From Formicarius rufipectus (Eukaryota > Chordata > Aves > Passeriformes > Formicariidae): a stretch of 64,000 nt of DNA. The stretch is from positions 1,494,050 to 1,558,049 of the forward strand of contig VXAU01001865.1 in NCBI GenBank assembly GCA_013399695.1. The letters run 5' to 3'. Positions 1 through 9,044 of the stretch are shown here, piece after piece (the stretch's first letter is position 1; each line of letters opens with the position of its first letter). The notes below the pieces were generated by a model. The model saw only the letters and a list, made by a program, of their open reading frames with translations, searched no databases and was not told the DNA's origin. The position numbers and the translations under genes were made by a program.

Positions 1-91
1 CCCCCCCCCACTGCCTCTGGCCGCCCAGGCAGCGGGAAGGAGACGCTTCCACAGGGGAGCCGGAGCCTATGTCCTCCCCCTCCGCGCTACT

Positions 92-99
92 CCTTTATA
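92..99 (-). promoter_or_regulatory. TATA-like element, minus strand
   Basis: The minus strand reads TATAAAGG, a good TATA-box match, inside the CpG island. If used, transcription would start near position 60-70 and run off the left edge. It is a short motif and may be chance; no minus-strand splice site or ORF supports it. Confidence 0.2.
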
Positions 100-223
100 A
101 GACTCCAGAGCCAGCCCTCTGCCTCCGCGCTGGCCCAGAGACGGTGGCGGAGGGGGGCAAGGCCGCCCCGGGGATCGCTTCCACACCTGCTGTGCGGAGG
201 CGGGAGCAGCCTACTCCCTCCCC

Positions 224-228
224 ATTGG
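224..228 (-). promoter_or_regulatory. Inverted CCAAT box (NF-Y type)
   Basis: The plus strand reads CCCATTGGCG, an inverted CCAAT box in the context typical for NF-Y. It lies about 60 bases upstream of the NRF1 palindrome, a usual spacing for NF-Y relative to start sites in CpG-island promoters. Confidence 0.5.
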
Positions 229-261
229 CGCGGCTGCCGCAGCGAGGGCGCGCGGCACGCC

Positions 262-274
262 GGGATGTGTAGTT
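262..274 (+). promoter_or_regulatory. ZNF143/THAP11-type promoter site
   Basis: The plus strand reads GGGATGTGTAGTT. This closely matches the core of the SBS element (GGGAnnTGTAGT, or ACTACAnnTCCC on the other strand) bound by ZNF143 with THAP11 at many vertebrate promoters. It sits between the inverted CCAAT box and the NRF1 site, which supports a functional promoter. Confidence 0.55.
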
Positions 275-283
275 CTGGGGGCA

Positions 284-293
284 GCGCATGCGC
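284..293. promoter_or_regulatory. NRF1 site, perfect palindrome
   Basis: GCGCATGCGC is the exact core of the nuclear respiratory factor 1 site and is self-complementary. It is followed by A, as in the extended consensus. NRF1 sites usually lie within about 100 bases of the start site of CpG-island promoters, so a start near 290-320 is likely. Confidence 0.65.
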
Positions 294-294
294 A

Positions 295-370
295 GCGAGG
301 GCCGTGGGGGCGCCGTGTCCGGCAGGTGCGGCTGCCGAGCGCCGGGCCAGGCCGTGCTGGGTTAGCCCGG
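295..370 (+). other. Candidate first exon with donor-like ends
   Basis: Downstream of the NRF1 site the plus strand offers two donor-like sequences, GGCAG/GTGCG (intron would start at 326) and CCCGG/GTGAGC (intron would start at 371). The second is the better match. A pyrimidine-rich run ends in CTGCAG at 433, a good acceptor, but the intron 371-433 would be only 63 bases, short for a vertebrate. More likely the donors pair with an exon elsewhere, or the acceptor belongs to an alternative form. The exon has no convincing start codon, so it would be 5' untranslated or noncoding. The exon start is a guess from promoter spacing. Confidence 0.25.
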
Positions 371-480
371 GTGAGCACGCAGCACTCCGCCTCGCTTCGC
401 CCTCTCCCTCTTCCTCTCCTCTCCTCCCTGCAGAGCGGGAGTCAGTCCCCAGCATCCCGTGGTGGTCTAGGGTGGTCATC

Positions 481-784
481 ATTGAATTAAAGCGAGATGA
501 ATTGCGATTGTGCTGTTTGTCTCCAAGGGTTTTGCAGCTGTTCCCTGACTGGTGTGGAGCGGTGGCTGGACAAGCCGAAGCTGGTCGCGGCTGTAGTGTG
601 GTGCAAGAAATGCTGGATCAGCAATAACCAGCTCCCCATGGCAAAACCTATTAACCCAGTCAAATTTGGAAGAAAATGGATTGAAATGGTACACATGTGC
701 AGTTTAAATTTTCAGTATTATGTACCCAAATTCTTTGTCAAGTGAACACAGGGCACCTATTAACTGCAAGATCAGCTGTCTCCA
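481..784. other. Transition from CpG island to AT-rich sequence
   Basis: CpG density drops through this stretch. It holds an 82-codon plus-strand frame (497-745) rich in Cys and Trp that I do not recognise; its start context is ordinary and no family motif is visible. It could be part of a noncoding first exon. Nothing else is seen before the CR1 copy at 785. Confidence 0.3.
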
Positions 785-1225
785 AGAGGATTGGAGGAAT
801 GGAGCACCTCTCCTACAAAGGAAGGCTGAGAGGATTTGTTTTGTTCAGCCAGGAAAAGAGATGGCCTAATTTAACCTATTTACATCCTTCCAGTACCTAT
901 TTACATCCTTCCAGTACCTAAAGGGGGCCTACAAGAGAGTTGGAGAGAGAATTTTTACAAGGGCAGGTAGTGACAGGGCAAGGACTTCAAACTGAAAAAG
1001 GGTAAGTTTAGATACTAGGGGAAAAAATCTTAACTGTGAAGGTGATGAGGCATTGGAACAGGTTGCCCAGAGAAGTGGCGGATGCCCCAACTCTAGAAGT
1101 GTTCAAGGCCAGGCTGGATGGAGTTCTGAACAGCCTGGTCTAGTGGAAGGTGTGCCCATGGCAGAGGGATTGGAATTAGATCTTTAGGGTACCTCCCAAT
1201 CCAGGCCATTCTATGCTTCTATGAT
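785..1225 (+). mobile_element. CR1 LINE fragment, 3' end, sense
   Basis: The stretch has the ordered landmarks of a CR1 3' end. A GGAGCACCTCTCCTAC block comes first, then the segment with GCCTACAAGAGAGTTGGAGAG, then GTAGTGACAGGGCAAGG. The GGAACAGGTTGCCCAGAGAAG block and the GGCCAGGCTGGATGG block follow, and the copy ends at CCATTCTATGCTTCTATGAT. It is 5'-truncated, as most CR1 copies are, and diverged. It carries a 21-base internal duplication. The subfamily matches the copies at 18048 and 35708. No functional ORF remains. Confidence 0.92.
874..915 (+). repeat. 21-base direct tandem duplication inside CR1
   Basis: Two adjacent identical 21-base units, 874-894 and 895-915, each begin ACCTATTTACATCC and end CCAGT. 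The duplicated block lies where related CR1 copies have a single CCAGTACCTA segment, so the duplication is private to this copy. Perfect identity suggests it is recent relative to the age of the insertion. Confidence 0.9.
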
Positions 1226-3290
1226 AAGTCAGTGACAAAGGTGCCAAAGCATTGCTTTGCCAGCTGTTGAACAATTTCATTCTTCAACTCCATTCCAAGG
1301 TTCCAGCACGTTTTCTGGAAGGGAGGAAATGTAGAAGTACCATGGTAGAGTAAGAAAAGGACTAGAAATAAGCATGGCAGCGGCCATTTCCAGACATTGT
1401 ACAGCCAGAACACACAGGACACAAGTAGAAAATGACCCTACAAATGCTGAATAAATTGCCTTCAGATAAGCAAGAGGTAATATCTCATACTTTACAGCTC
1501 AGCTGAATCTCAGTGCCTCCTCGGCAGTGCCAGGGAGCAGGAACAGCAGGGCTGCCCTAGTAGAGAGTTGACTGCCAAGGCAGAGCAATACCCTTCTGAT
1601 CCCCCACATCCAGGCAGGGCTGAGGTAATGGCAGTGGACATCAGATGAGCAGGAGGTGGGGCTCTGGGAGACAAGAGTATGGAGCACTTCCTGAATGAGG
1701 GGCTGCTTGAAGAATGGTCAAATGGTCAAATCAATACAAGGTCAATCTTTTTTTATTGAGAGATAGGTGTTTTAAGTCCTATGGAAGCTTTTAAACTTTC
1801 GCTGGATTTCCATCTGAGGCTGCAGGTACAGTGCTTTTGAAAATTTAGCTCTAGGGTGCAAAGAGTAAATACTGTCTCAACGCAGCAAGTGATTGAAGCG
1901 ACAAATAAAAGATGGTGGTGATGTAAGTGGTTTCAACAGGGGCATCATGATTTTAATTTTTTAGTTTTACCATCCACAGTTGCTTGTATACCACCTACTC
2001 TTTCCCAAATGTCACTCTTGCTCAAATTCTTTCTGCCAGCTTAAGCTTTCTGAGTCTTCTTCTTTCAGCATTGTTCCCACACGAACCAGTACTTTCTCTC
2101 TGCACCCTGATACTCATTGTTCTCTGTGGGCTTTGACACAAGTCGGCAGTAGTCACCTGTTGAGTTACATGGAAATAGGATCATATCTGAGGATGTATGT
2201 GTGTTGGCACAGGAGTCCCAACTGCTATGGGAATGTGTGAAAGAAAAATATCAGAAATAGGAAAAAAGTAAGCATAAAGCTTTTAGCAGTGCTTTATTTC
2301 CGGCTCAGAACTTTTAAAGTGTGTTGTCACCCAGGAAGAGAGCACAGCATGGAAATATGTGGATTACCAGAGACCCACTGAAATAGGAGGTTCCTGGCAA
2401 GATGGAGCTCAGACATAGTATCACACGAGGGTGGCTGGTTTCCACAACAGCCCAAACCAAGAAAATCCACTTAGTGCTGATTCTCTACTGCTCAGCATCT
2501 CTTACAGTGTGGATATATTTTGTTTAACTAAAACAGCTTTGCTCCTGGTTTTTGGTATTATAATTATCATTTCTCTGTATCCATATGTGCATTTTCTGTC
2601 TCATTCATCAGCTCAACATTTTGTTTCTCTTCTTCCTAGTTTTCTCATTGTCTTTATTTTCTCCAACTTTTTCCTGTGGAAATGTAATTGCTTTTCCTGT
2701 TATTTTTTTGTTGCTTTGTTTCCTGGTTCTAATACCCACTCTTTTCTCCACCTCAAAAATATTCTTTCACCCAAATTCCCCACCTGTATTTTGCATTTCT
2801 TGCCACCCCCCCTTGTATCTTCTGGCTTGCTCTCTAAGCTGTCCTTAACTTTCATTAATTTTTCACCTAGCACACTGACTGATATTTTTGGACCTATTTA
2901 GGCATGGCTCTCTAGAGCACAGTGAGGCTTAAAAGGCTGAAAGAGCAACCCAAATATCTTTAGAAAGGGAAAAAAAAAGAGGGAGCATGAAGGGGGAGGG
3001 AGAGACAGCTGTCTGTATGCTCCAGTTTCATTGGTTACCCTCTGTTCTGTCTGACAGCGCTTACATACATTGCATTTGGACAGGGAGAGATGAAAGGCCA
3101 GCAGCTGCAAACAGCATAGATATGATGAGAAGGTGGCTTTACAAAACTTTAAGTCCGGTTGTAGGGTATCTTGTATTAGATTAAAGGTGCTGCAGCCTTT
3201 AGACACAAAGTTCTGAACTTGTATATGACTACACTGTTTGACTGAAGCTGGGGGTAGTGGTGAGAATATTTAATCAAATATTTGAAGGAG
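1226..3290. other. Unassigned sequence, no gene seen
   Basis: Mostly AT-rich sequence with a modestly GC-richer patch near 1490-1690. The stretch 2430-2890 is strongly pyrimidine-biased on the plus strand and gives a 156-codon hydrophobic frame that looks like a composition artefact. No repeat family or RNA gene was recognised. Confidence 0.4.
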
Positions 3291-3507
3291 TAATTTTTAT
3301 CTGGCAGGATTTGGAAGGTCAAGTACCAGATAACCATGTTTCTGAATGACGCTTCTTTGCCAGACCAAAGGCCCTTTTGACAGTTCTTTCATGCTTTCTT
3401 TGTGCTCTTCATGCTGCTTTGTCATGGGACTCAAATGTTTCCAAGAAATATATGCAGGTTTGAGTGCATATTTTTTTCCTCTTTTATTTCTGGTGGTTTT
3501 GTTGTAA

Positions 3508-3809
3508 ACTGTCTCAAACTCCATCAACAGCAGCTTTGAAGAATTTGGTGATGGCACAGCATTACTGATCAGACAGAGCCTGGACCAGATCCACAATGGA
3601 AATCATGTATTTGGCAAGCATGGCCCTTCAACAATGTCCCGCATGATCCCAAGTGGACCACATCAGAGGTATTTGACCTACCTAATCCTAATTTGATGGA
3701 TTGTGTAGATACCATCTATCGACAGTGCCATGGGAGCTTGAGGCATGATTCTGTCTGTAATGTTTTCTCTTTGCAAATGCATCAGCCTAGGGGAGCTCAG
3801 ACAGTATAG
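3508..3809 (+). pseudogene. Possible frame-shifted coding remnant, unidentified
   Basis: Two overlapping plus-strand frames read unusually like protein. The first is open from 3508 to a TGA at 3694-3696 (62 codons) and includes FEEFGDGTALLIRQ. The second is open from 3552 to a TAG at 3807-3809 (85 codons) and includes DLPNPNLMDCVDTIYRQ. A pyrimidine-rich run ending in AACAGCAG precedes the first frame near 3533, like a splice acceptor. Together they could be one exon or retrocopy broken by a frameshift around 3640-3690. I do not recognise the protein and neither frame has a good start codon. Two adjacent open frames of this length can arise by chance, so this is a weak call. Confidence 0.2.
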
Positions 3810-5125
3810 GACTGGATTAAGAATCCTGCCTTCAGGAAGACCAGTGGTGAAAATAAATGCTTCAGTTCTACCAGCCCTGGCCCTAACTTGTCAGTGCATG
3901 AAAGATAAAGCTCCCCTTCCCTTCTGCTACATCTATACGAATTGTACTTGGTTCTCACTCAGCTGATGTTCTGCTAGGATTTTCTCATGTTATGACTGTG
4001 TGACAGTTACTATGAAAAAAGCAGGCATGCCTCAGGCACTGAACCAAGGAGTTATTTATTCTGAACAGAAGGTATGCAATAATGTGACTAGACAAGGGCC
4101 CATGCACTCCCCCATGCTGCTACCATATCAACTCTGATTATTGGATGACACTGTGCAAGCTTAGGATAGAAAAGTGAAATTCATCTGACCTTACTCAAGA
4201 CATCAGACTTTATTCCTTGTCACAGTAACAGGTCACCGCTGCCATACAGGACTTCAGCATATCCAAGGACACATCATGGGCATTGACTTCAGAACGTTCA
4301 TTGATGGATTTATGCTGTTTAGTCAAAAATGTGCTTTTTCAGCACTCATCACCCAGCGTAAAGGTGATGTGCATACCTTAGAGGAGTGATCATTTGCTTC
4401 TGTATGCTTTTCCATGCCAATCTGTCACAAGTTTGAAAACTAGAATCGTCTTACCCGAAGTATGCTTGAACTCAAGATGCTACTTGACTCTACTTTTCAG
4501 TGATATGAAGAATCTTTGGCTTCTTTCCTCCTGTCACTTCTGACAGATCTAAGTCTCTGCAGACATCTTGCCTTCTTTCTCCCACCCAAGCCAAAGAGCC
4601 CCCATTGTGACATAACCTACCATCATCAGTGCTAGATGAAGTAGGGAGGGGAAAACCTTGAGATGTAGTTCCTCGTGATTACAACATAGCTACTCATAAA
4701 TACATTAAAAAAAAAAACCAAGTAGGAAAGATAGGAATAGAATCAAATCTGACAGAAAATCAGTGATCTTTCTTTGGACTGGACAAGCACATAAGTTCAG
4801 CCACCACTTGACAGTAACTTAAGTGGTAATTGAAAAGATTTAAGTGGAGATTGCCAATAGATGAGCTCAGGAGCTTAGCTGTCAGGATATAGGCACAGTC
4901 CCCAGTGTTTGATGGGTCAGTTTGTTGATCTCAATGTGCTGGGGACTTGAGGTATCATAGTCTGCTTCTGTCAGCATGGCCAAGAGAGAGTTGTGGGACG
5001 CCCAGGTATTATGTACCTTGCTATATCACCTAACACTGTCTTTGTCTTCCATGGTTAGTTGCAATAGCTTGCAACACAATCACTCCTTCCATTTGATATA
5101 GAGCATAGAGATCTGAATGTGTGAA
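3810..5125. other. Unassigned sequence, no gene seen
   Basis: No long frame, repeat family or RNA gene was recognised. Composition is ordinary AT-rich sequence up to the boundary of the LTR. Confidence 0.4.
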
Positions 5126-5709
5126 TGTCATGGTTTAACCCCAGCCATCAACTAAGTACCACACAGCTGCTTGCTCATCGCCTGTTGGCCCTGTTGGGAT
5201 GGGGAGGAGAATCAGAAACAGATAAAACTCATGAGTTAAGAACACTGTAATAATTAAAATGAAATATACAAATAATATCCATAATAATGTTATTATTAAT
5301 AATAAAAAAATAGATCAGTAATGAAAAAGTTGGCAACAAAAAGAGAGAGAGAAATAACACACAGGAAGGACACCTGCTGACCAGCGTTCAGCTCAGCTCT
5401 GAGCAGCAATCATCCCCTCCCATCAACTTCCCATAATTTTTATACTGGGCATGACATTCTGCAGTATGGAACATCCCTTTGGCTAATTTGGGTCAGCTGT
5501 CCTGTCTGTGCTCCCTCCTGCTTCTTGTGTGCCTGCTCTCTAGCAAAGCTTAGGAAACTGGAAAGTCCTTGATTTAGAGTAAGCATTGCACAGCAGCAAC
5601 TAAAACATCCGTGTGTTATCAACATTATTCTCATACTAAATGCAAAACCTACAACACCGTACCAGCTACTAGGAAGAAAATTAACTCTATCCCAGCTGAA
5701 ACCAGGGCA
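5126..5709 (+). mobile_element. Solo LTR of an avian endogenous retrovirus
   Basis: The element begins TGTCATGGTTTAACCCCAGC and ends GAAACCAGGGCA, so it has the TG...CA ends of a retroviral LTR. It is flanked by GTGAA on the left (5121-5125) and GTGGA on the right (5710-5714), a 5-base target-site duplication with one mismatch. Inside are an A-rich stretch, a TTTTATACTGGGC TATA-like segment near 5437-5450 and a 3' part ending AAGAAAATTAACTCTATC. The start matches LTRs I know to be common in passerine and other neoavian genomes. No internal retroviral sequence or second LTR flanks it, so it is a solo LTR left by recombination between the two LTRs of a provirus. It is diverged, not recent. Confidence 0.88.
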
Positions 5710-6348
5710 GTGGAGAGTATGTTTTTCACCTTCAGTGCCCTGATGCAGCTGAGGAAGTATCCAAAAAAAGTCTGCTACTACTTTCTATCAAAATGATTGG
5801 TTTTATTTCCTAAATAAGCTTGCTTGCTGTTGATTTTCTAGTCCCAACATTCTGCCAGAGCACTGAGATAGGGGAATTATGCTTTGGATGCTTGCATGAT
5901 TATTCTCTACTTGTTCAACAACATGCTTACACTAATCATCTCACCAAATATGGGCTGAACTTATCACCCTTAATATTGTACTTCCCATACTAGAAATCTC
6001 TTTTTGCTGCTGAGCTGCCTTACCTGCATTTGCAGAACTCTTCTCACAGTGCCAGACATGATGCTCAAAGGAATCCTGTCTTTGTCATCATTGACAATAT
6101 CTTACTACACATAAAGTTGTGTTTGATGTAACCAGCTTTGCAGTTTTGTTTTGCGTGTGCTGGAAACAACACTTCTGGCTCAGGAAGTCTACATGCATCT
6201 TCACTGCCTCTGAAAGCACTGCTGCCCTGCCCAAATATGTGCTTCTTGTTCAGTTCATCTTCCAAAAATGGAGAGGCTCTGATGGCAAGATGTGGTGATA
6301 GATCCAGAGTGGGTTTTTTAAGTTGTTCAAATTAAATAGGTCAAATCC
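5710..6348. other. Unassigned sequence, no gene seen
   Basis: Starts with the right target-site duplication of the LTR. No repeat or convincing frame was seen in the remainder. Confidence 0.4.
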
Positions 6349-6426
6349 AGAATCACAAAGTCAGAGAACATGCTGAGTTAGAAGGGATCCATCAGGTTCA
6401 TTGAGTCCAGCTCCTGGACTCATGAC
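6349..6426 (-). mobile_element. CR1 3'-end fragment, antisense
   Basis: A short block reads AGAATCACAAAG, then GCTGAGTTAGAAGGGAT, then TCATTGAGTCCAGCTCCTGG. These are the antisense of a CR1 3' end, in the same order as at the left end of the larger antisense copy at 14941. Only about 80 bases remain. Confidence 0.75.
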
Positions 6427-8300
6427 CTTTCTTGTGTATTCCCTGTGAAACCAGAAGTTAACAAAGTACCAGAAGAACCAGAAGATGGGAAAGTGGGATG
6501 GAATTCAACTAGGATACTAGTTAACATGCCTGTAATACACAGTAGTAAACAGAATAGCCTATGCTCTGCATAATTTGCAATTTGCAATCCAAATTTTGTA
6601 CATGGTACTAGTGACCAAGTTCTGCACAAGTCTTTTATTAATAAATGTAAAAAAAACTGCAGAAGGGATGTGTCAACAATGCTGCTGGTGCTTGTTTGAG
6701 AAAATCAATGAATATACCAAGAAATAAAATTCTACAGGTACAACAGACATAGAGGAGGATGGACAGTAGATTTTTTCCTCCCTGAACTCTAATAGAAAAC
6801 TGACAAAACAAGCGGATTCCATACTCTTAAATATATTTTCTAATCTTGATTCTTCAATACAATACAGTTTTACTTTCATGAAGTTTCTGAGGAGTAGAAC
6901 TGAGAACTTGAGCCATAGACTTAGTTTTTATCTACTTCCAAGTCTCAATACATTTTGTTGTAGAAAAGTGACCCTTACAAAAGAAGTGCGCAAAGAAGGG
7001 TCCAAATAGAAGTAAACTTGTAGTAATAGATCATTTCAAGTACCCAGGATTAGTGGCTCAAATACCACTAAAGGATATAGCTCAGAGTAGCAAATTCTTG
7101 TTACCACAATGACTGCTTCAGGAAGTAGCTGGCTTTGCTGATGAACAAGAGTTTTAGTCCTAAGTAACAAATGAGATCTGATTCAAGAAGTAATTACAGA
7201 TGACTCTGTCACAGTAGCTGCAAGATAGTGAAGATTAGTGTAGTAATCTTAACTGCAGTATGAGCGTCCAAAGGCATAAAACCATGAAAGCAAAGTATTT
7301 AAGAAAAAAAAAATCCTTAAATGAACCTATTAAATATTCAAGCACACCACAGTAGAATGATTAAAAGAACAAACATATTGCATTAGGTAGTTTATTTGAG
7401 TAATAAACCTACCCTGAGTTGAAAGCAGCCCCCGTGATGCGAGGAGGAAGCATCAAGAATGGTGGCATCTGCATTCTATAGCTGATGAATATGCCAGAGG
7501 GGCTCTGTGAGGAAATGTACAAGTCATCAGAAATAAATCCAAGAGAAGATAAATATTTGGAATCAAAAACCTGGAGGCATCAAGAGATTCATTAAGCGGC
7601 CTTGTGAGAATGGATCAAAGTCAGCAACAGATCTAACCTCTCTGAAGATGTTATTTCTCAAAAACTAGGTAAACACTTTTAAAGATAAAATTTGCAAGAC
7701 AGAAAATAATAAACAAGAGGAAAATCATATGACCAATTTATTAGTATTCTTTGTAGCTATAACAGACTTTTCCTTCTAAATATTGCCAAAGGTTATTAAA
7801 AGAAGCTAATTAGATACTCAGTAATTTTCTCTGTCAAAACTACATTATAATAAAGTAGTGGTTGCCAAATTGTATCCTTGAAACAAGTCAGTGGCAAAAG
7901 GAGTTAAAAAGGTTAAAGAAAAAGTTGAAAGAGAGATAGTGAGATACAGAAATATTGAAATGCACAGTGTTACACAACTGACCCTTTTTATCCCCTTCCC
8001 GACTCCTGTTCTTCTGCAAATCACCTGAACACCTAAAGAACCCTTTTCCTTCCTTTGGTTCCTTCCCTAAACATAAGGTAGTAAATCCTGTACAATCTGA
8101 AACTGCTTTTTCTCCTGCATTGAATGATGTATCCCACCCTTGAGCAGCACTCCCACTTGTTCAGAAAGAGGATCCAGAGAGCTGCTTGCTTGCAGCAACT
8201 TATCATGATGGTTTTTTCACCTGGATACTGTGTCTGTGCTGTAACAGTCCAGAGAGGCACCTGGATAAGGTGTTTGTTCTTTGATGGTTCTTGGTTTAGA
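6427..8300. other. Unassigned AT-rich sequence, no gene seen
   Basis: Long stretch with no frame above about 75 codons, no recognised repeat and no CpG clustering. A-rich runs occur near 7303-7313 and 7680-7720. Confidence 0.4.
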
Positions 8301-8820
8301 GTGTGCTGTGGCCAGCAGGACCAGAACAGTGATCATCCCCCTGTACTTGGCACTCTTGAGGCCACACCTCAGATCCTGTGTTCAGTTTTGGGCCCCTCAC
8401 TACAATAGAGTCATTGAGATGATTGAGCATGTCCTGAGTAGGGCAATGGAGCAGGTGAAGGGTCTTGAGCACAGGTCTTACAAGGATTGTCTGAGGGAGC
8501 TGGGGTGTTTAGCCTGGAGAAAAGGAAGCTCAGGCAGGCCCTTCTTACTCTCTACAGATGGCTGAAAGGAGGGTGGAGCCAAGTAGGATTCAGTCTCTTA
8601 TCCTAGCTGACAAGAAATAGGAGGAAATGGCCTCATGTTGTGGCAGAGAGGGTTTAAGTTGGATATTAAGAAAAATTTCTTTGTTCAAAGTGTGGCCAAC
8701 CCTTTAAACAGCCTGCCCAGGGAAGTGGTTGAGTCACAATCCCTGGAGATATTTAAAAAATGGGTAGCTTGGTGCTTAAGGACATGGTTTAGTGGTGGAC
8801 TTGGCAGTGCTGGGTAAATG
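8301..8820 (+). mobile_element. CR1 LINE fragment, sense, lacking the tail
   Basis: Landmarks appear in CR1 order: TGTGGCCAGCAGGACCAG, TGTGTTCAGTTTTGGGCCCC, GGTGAAGGGTCTTGAGCAC, GAGGGAGCTGGGGTGTTTAG, AGTTGGATATTAAGAAAAA, CAGCCTGCCCAGGGAAGTGG and GACATGGTTTAGTGGTGGAC. The copy stops at GGCAGTGCTGGGTAAATG without the ATTCTATGAT tail, so its 3' end has been lost as well as its 5' part. Confidence 0.92.
8302..8565 (+). pseudogene. CR1 ORF2 C-terminal remnant
   Basis: Translation in one plus frame gives VASRTRTVIIPLYLALLRPH, then CVQFWAPHY and VKGLEHRSYKDCLRELG. This is the conserved end of the CR1 ORF2 protein (endonuclease and reverse transcriptase). The active-site part of the reverse transcriptase is absent, and the frame ends early at 8563-8565. 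It is a dead fragment inside the CR1 copy. Confidence 0.8.
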
Positions 8821-8993
8821 ATAAGCACCTGTTTGCTGTTAGCCTTGTAAATATAAGTATCTCTATTTGATGTTATGGATTGTGGGAAATGCAATGATTG
8901 CTGGAATGTATTATTTCTTCTCCTTAAAGGAAAAAATGAAAAAAAAGAACAAGTGAAGAAAATGTGCCATTTTACACTGGTTGTATTTTGCTT

Positions 8994-9044
8994 TAGGGTT
9001 TTTTTGTTTTGGTTTGGTTTTGTTTTTGTTTTGTTTTGTTTTTA
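8994..9044 (+). repeat. GTTTT-type low-complexity tract
   Basis: A run made almost only of G and T in units such as GTTTT and GGTTT follows the CR1 copy by about 170 bases. Similar tracts recur in the window, the largest at 12077-12262. Confidence 0.8.

Larger units (their letters stand above)
1..480. promoter_or_regulatory. CpG-island promoter at left edge
   Basis: This is the only long CpG-dense and GC-rich block in the window; base composition falls to AT-rich sequence just after it. Within about 120 bases it holds an inverted CCAAT box, a ZNF143-type site and a perfect NRF1 palindrome. These three elements commonly cluster just upstream of TATA-less vertebrate housekeeping promoters, which are often bidirectional. 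Donor-like sites follow downstream on the plus strand, so at least one transcript probably starts around 290-320 and reads rightwards. A TATAAAGG sequence on the minus strand near 92-99 allows a leftward transcript too, but its body would lie outside the window. The long frames across this block on both strands reflect the low stop-codon density of CpG-rich DNA, and I recognise no protein in them. Which gene this serves cannot be told from the sequence. Confidence 0.75.

Noticed and set aside
455..485. GGTGGTCTAG segment resembling the 5' part of a tRNA-Glu gene
   Set aside because: Only about a dozen bases match; the anticodon arm, the TTCGA box and the 3' half are absent.
69..627. Open frames of 64-131 codons on both strands across the CpG island
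   Set aside because: GC-rich, CpG-rich DNA has few stop codons, frames overlap on both strands, and none resembles a known protein. The better reading is promoter plus untranslated exon.
2431..2901. 156-codon plus-strand frame
   Set aside because: Hydrophobic Phe/Leu/Ser-rich translation of a pyrimidine-rich tract, with an overlapping second frame; a composition artefact.
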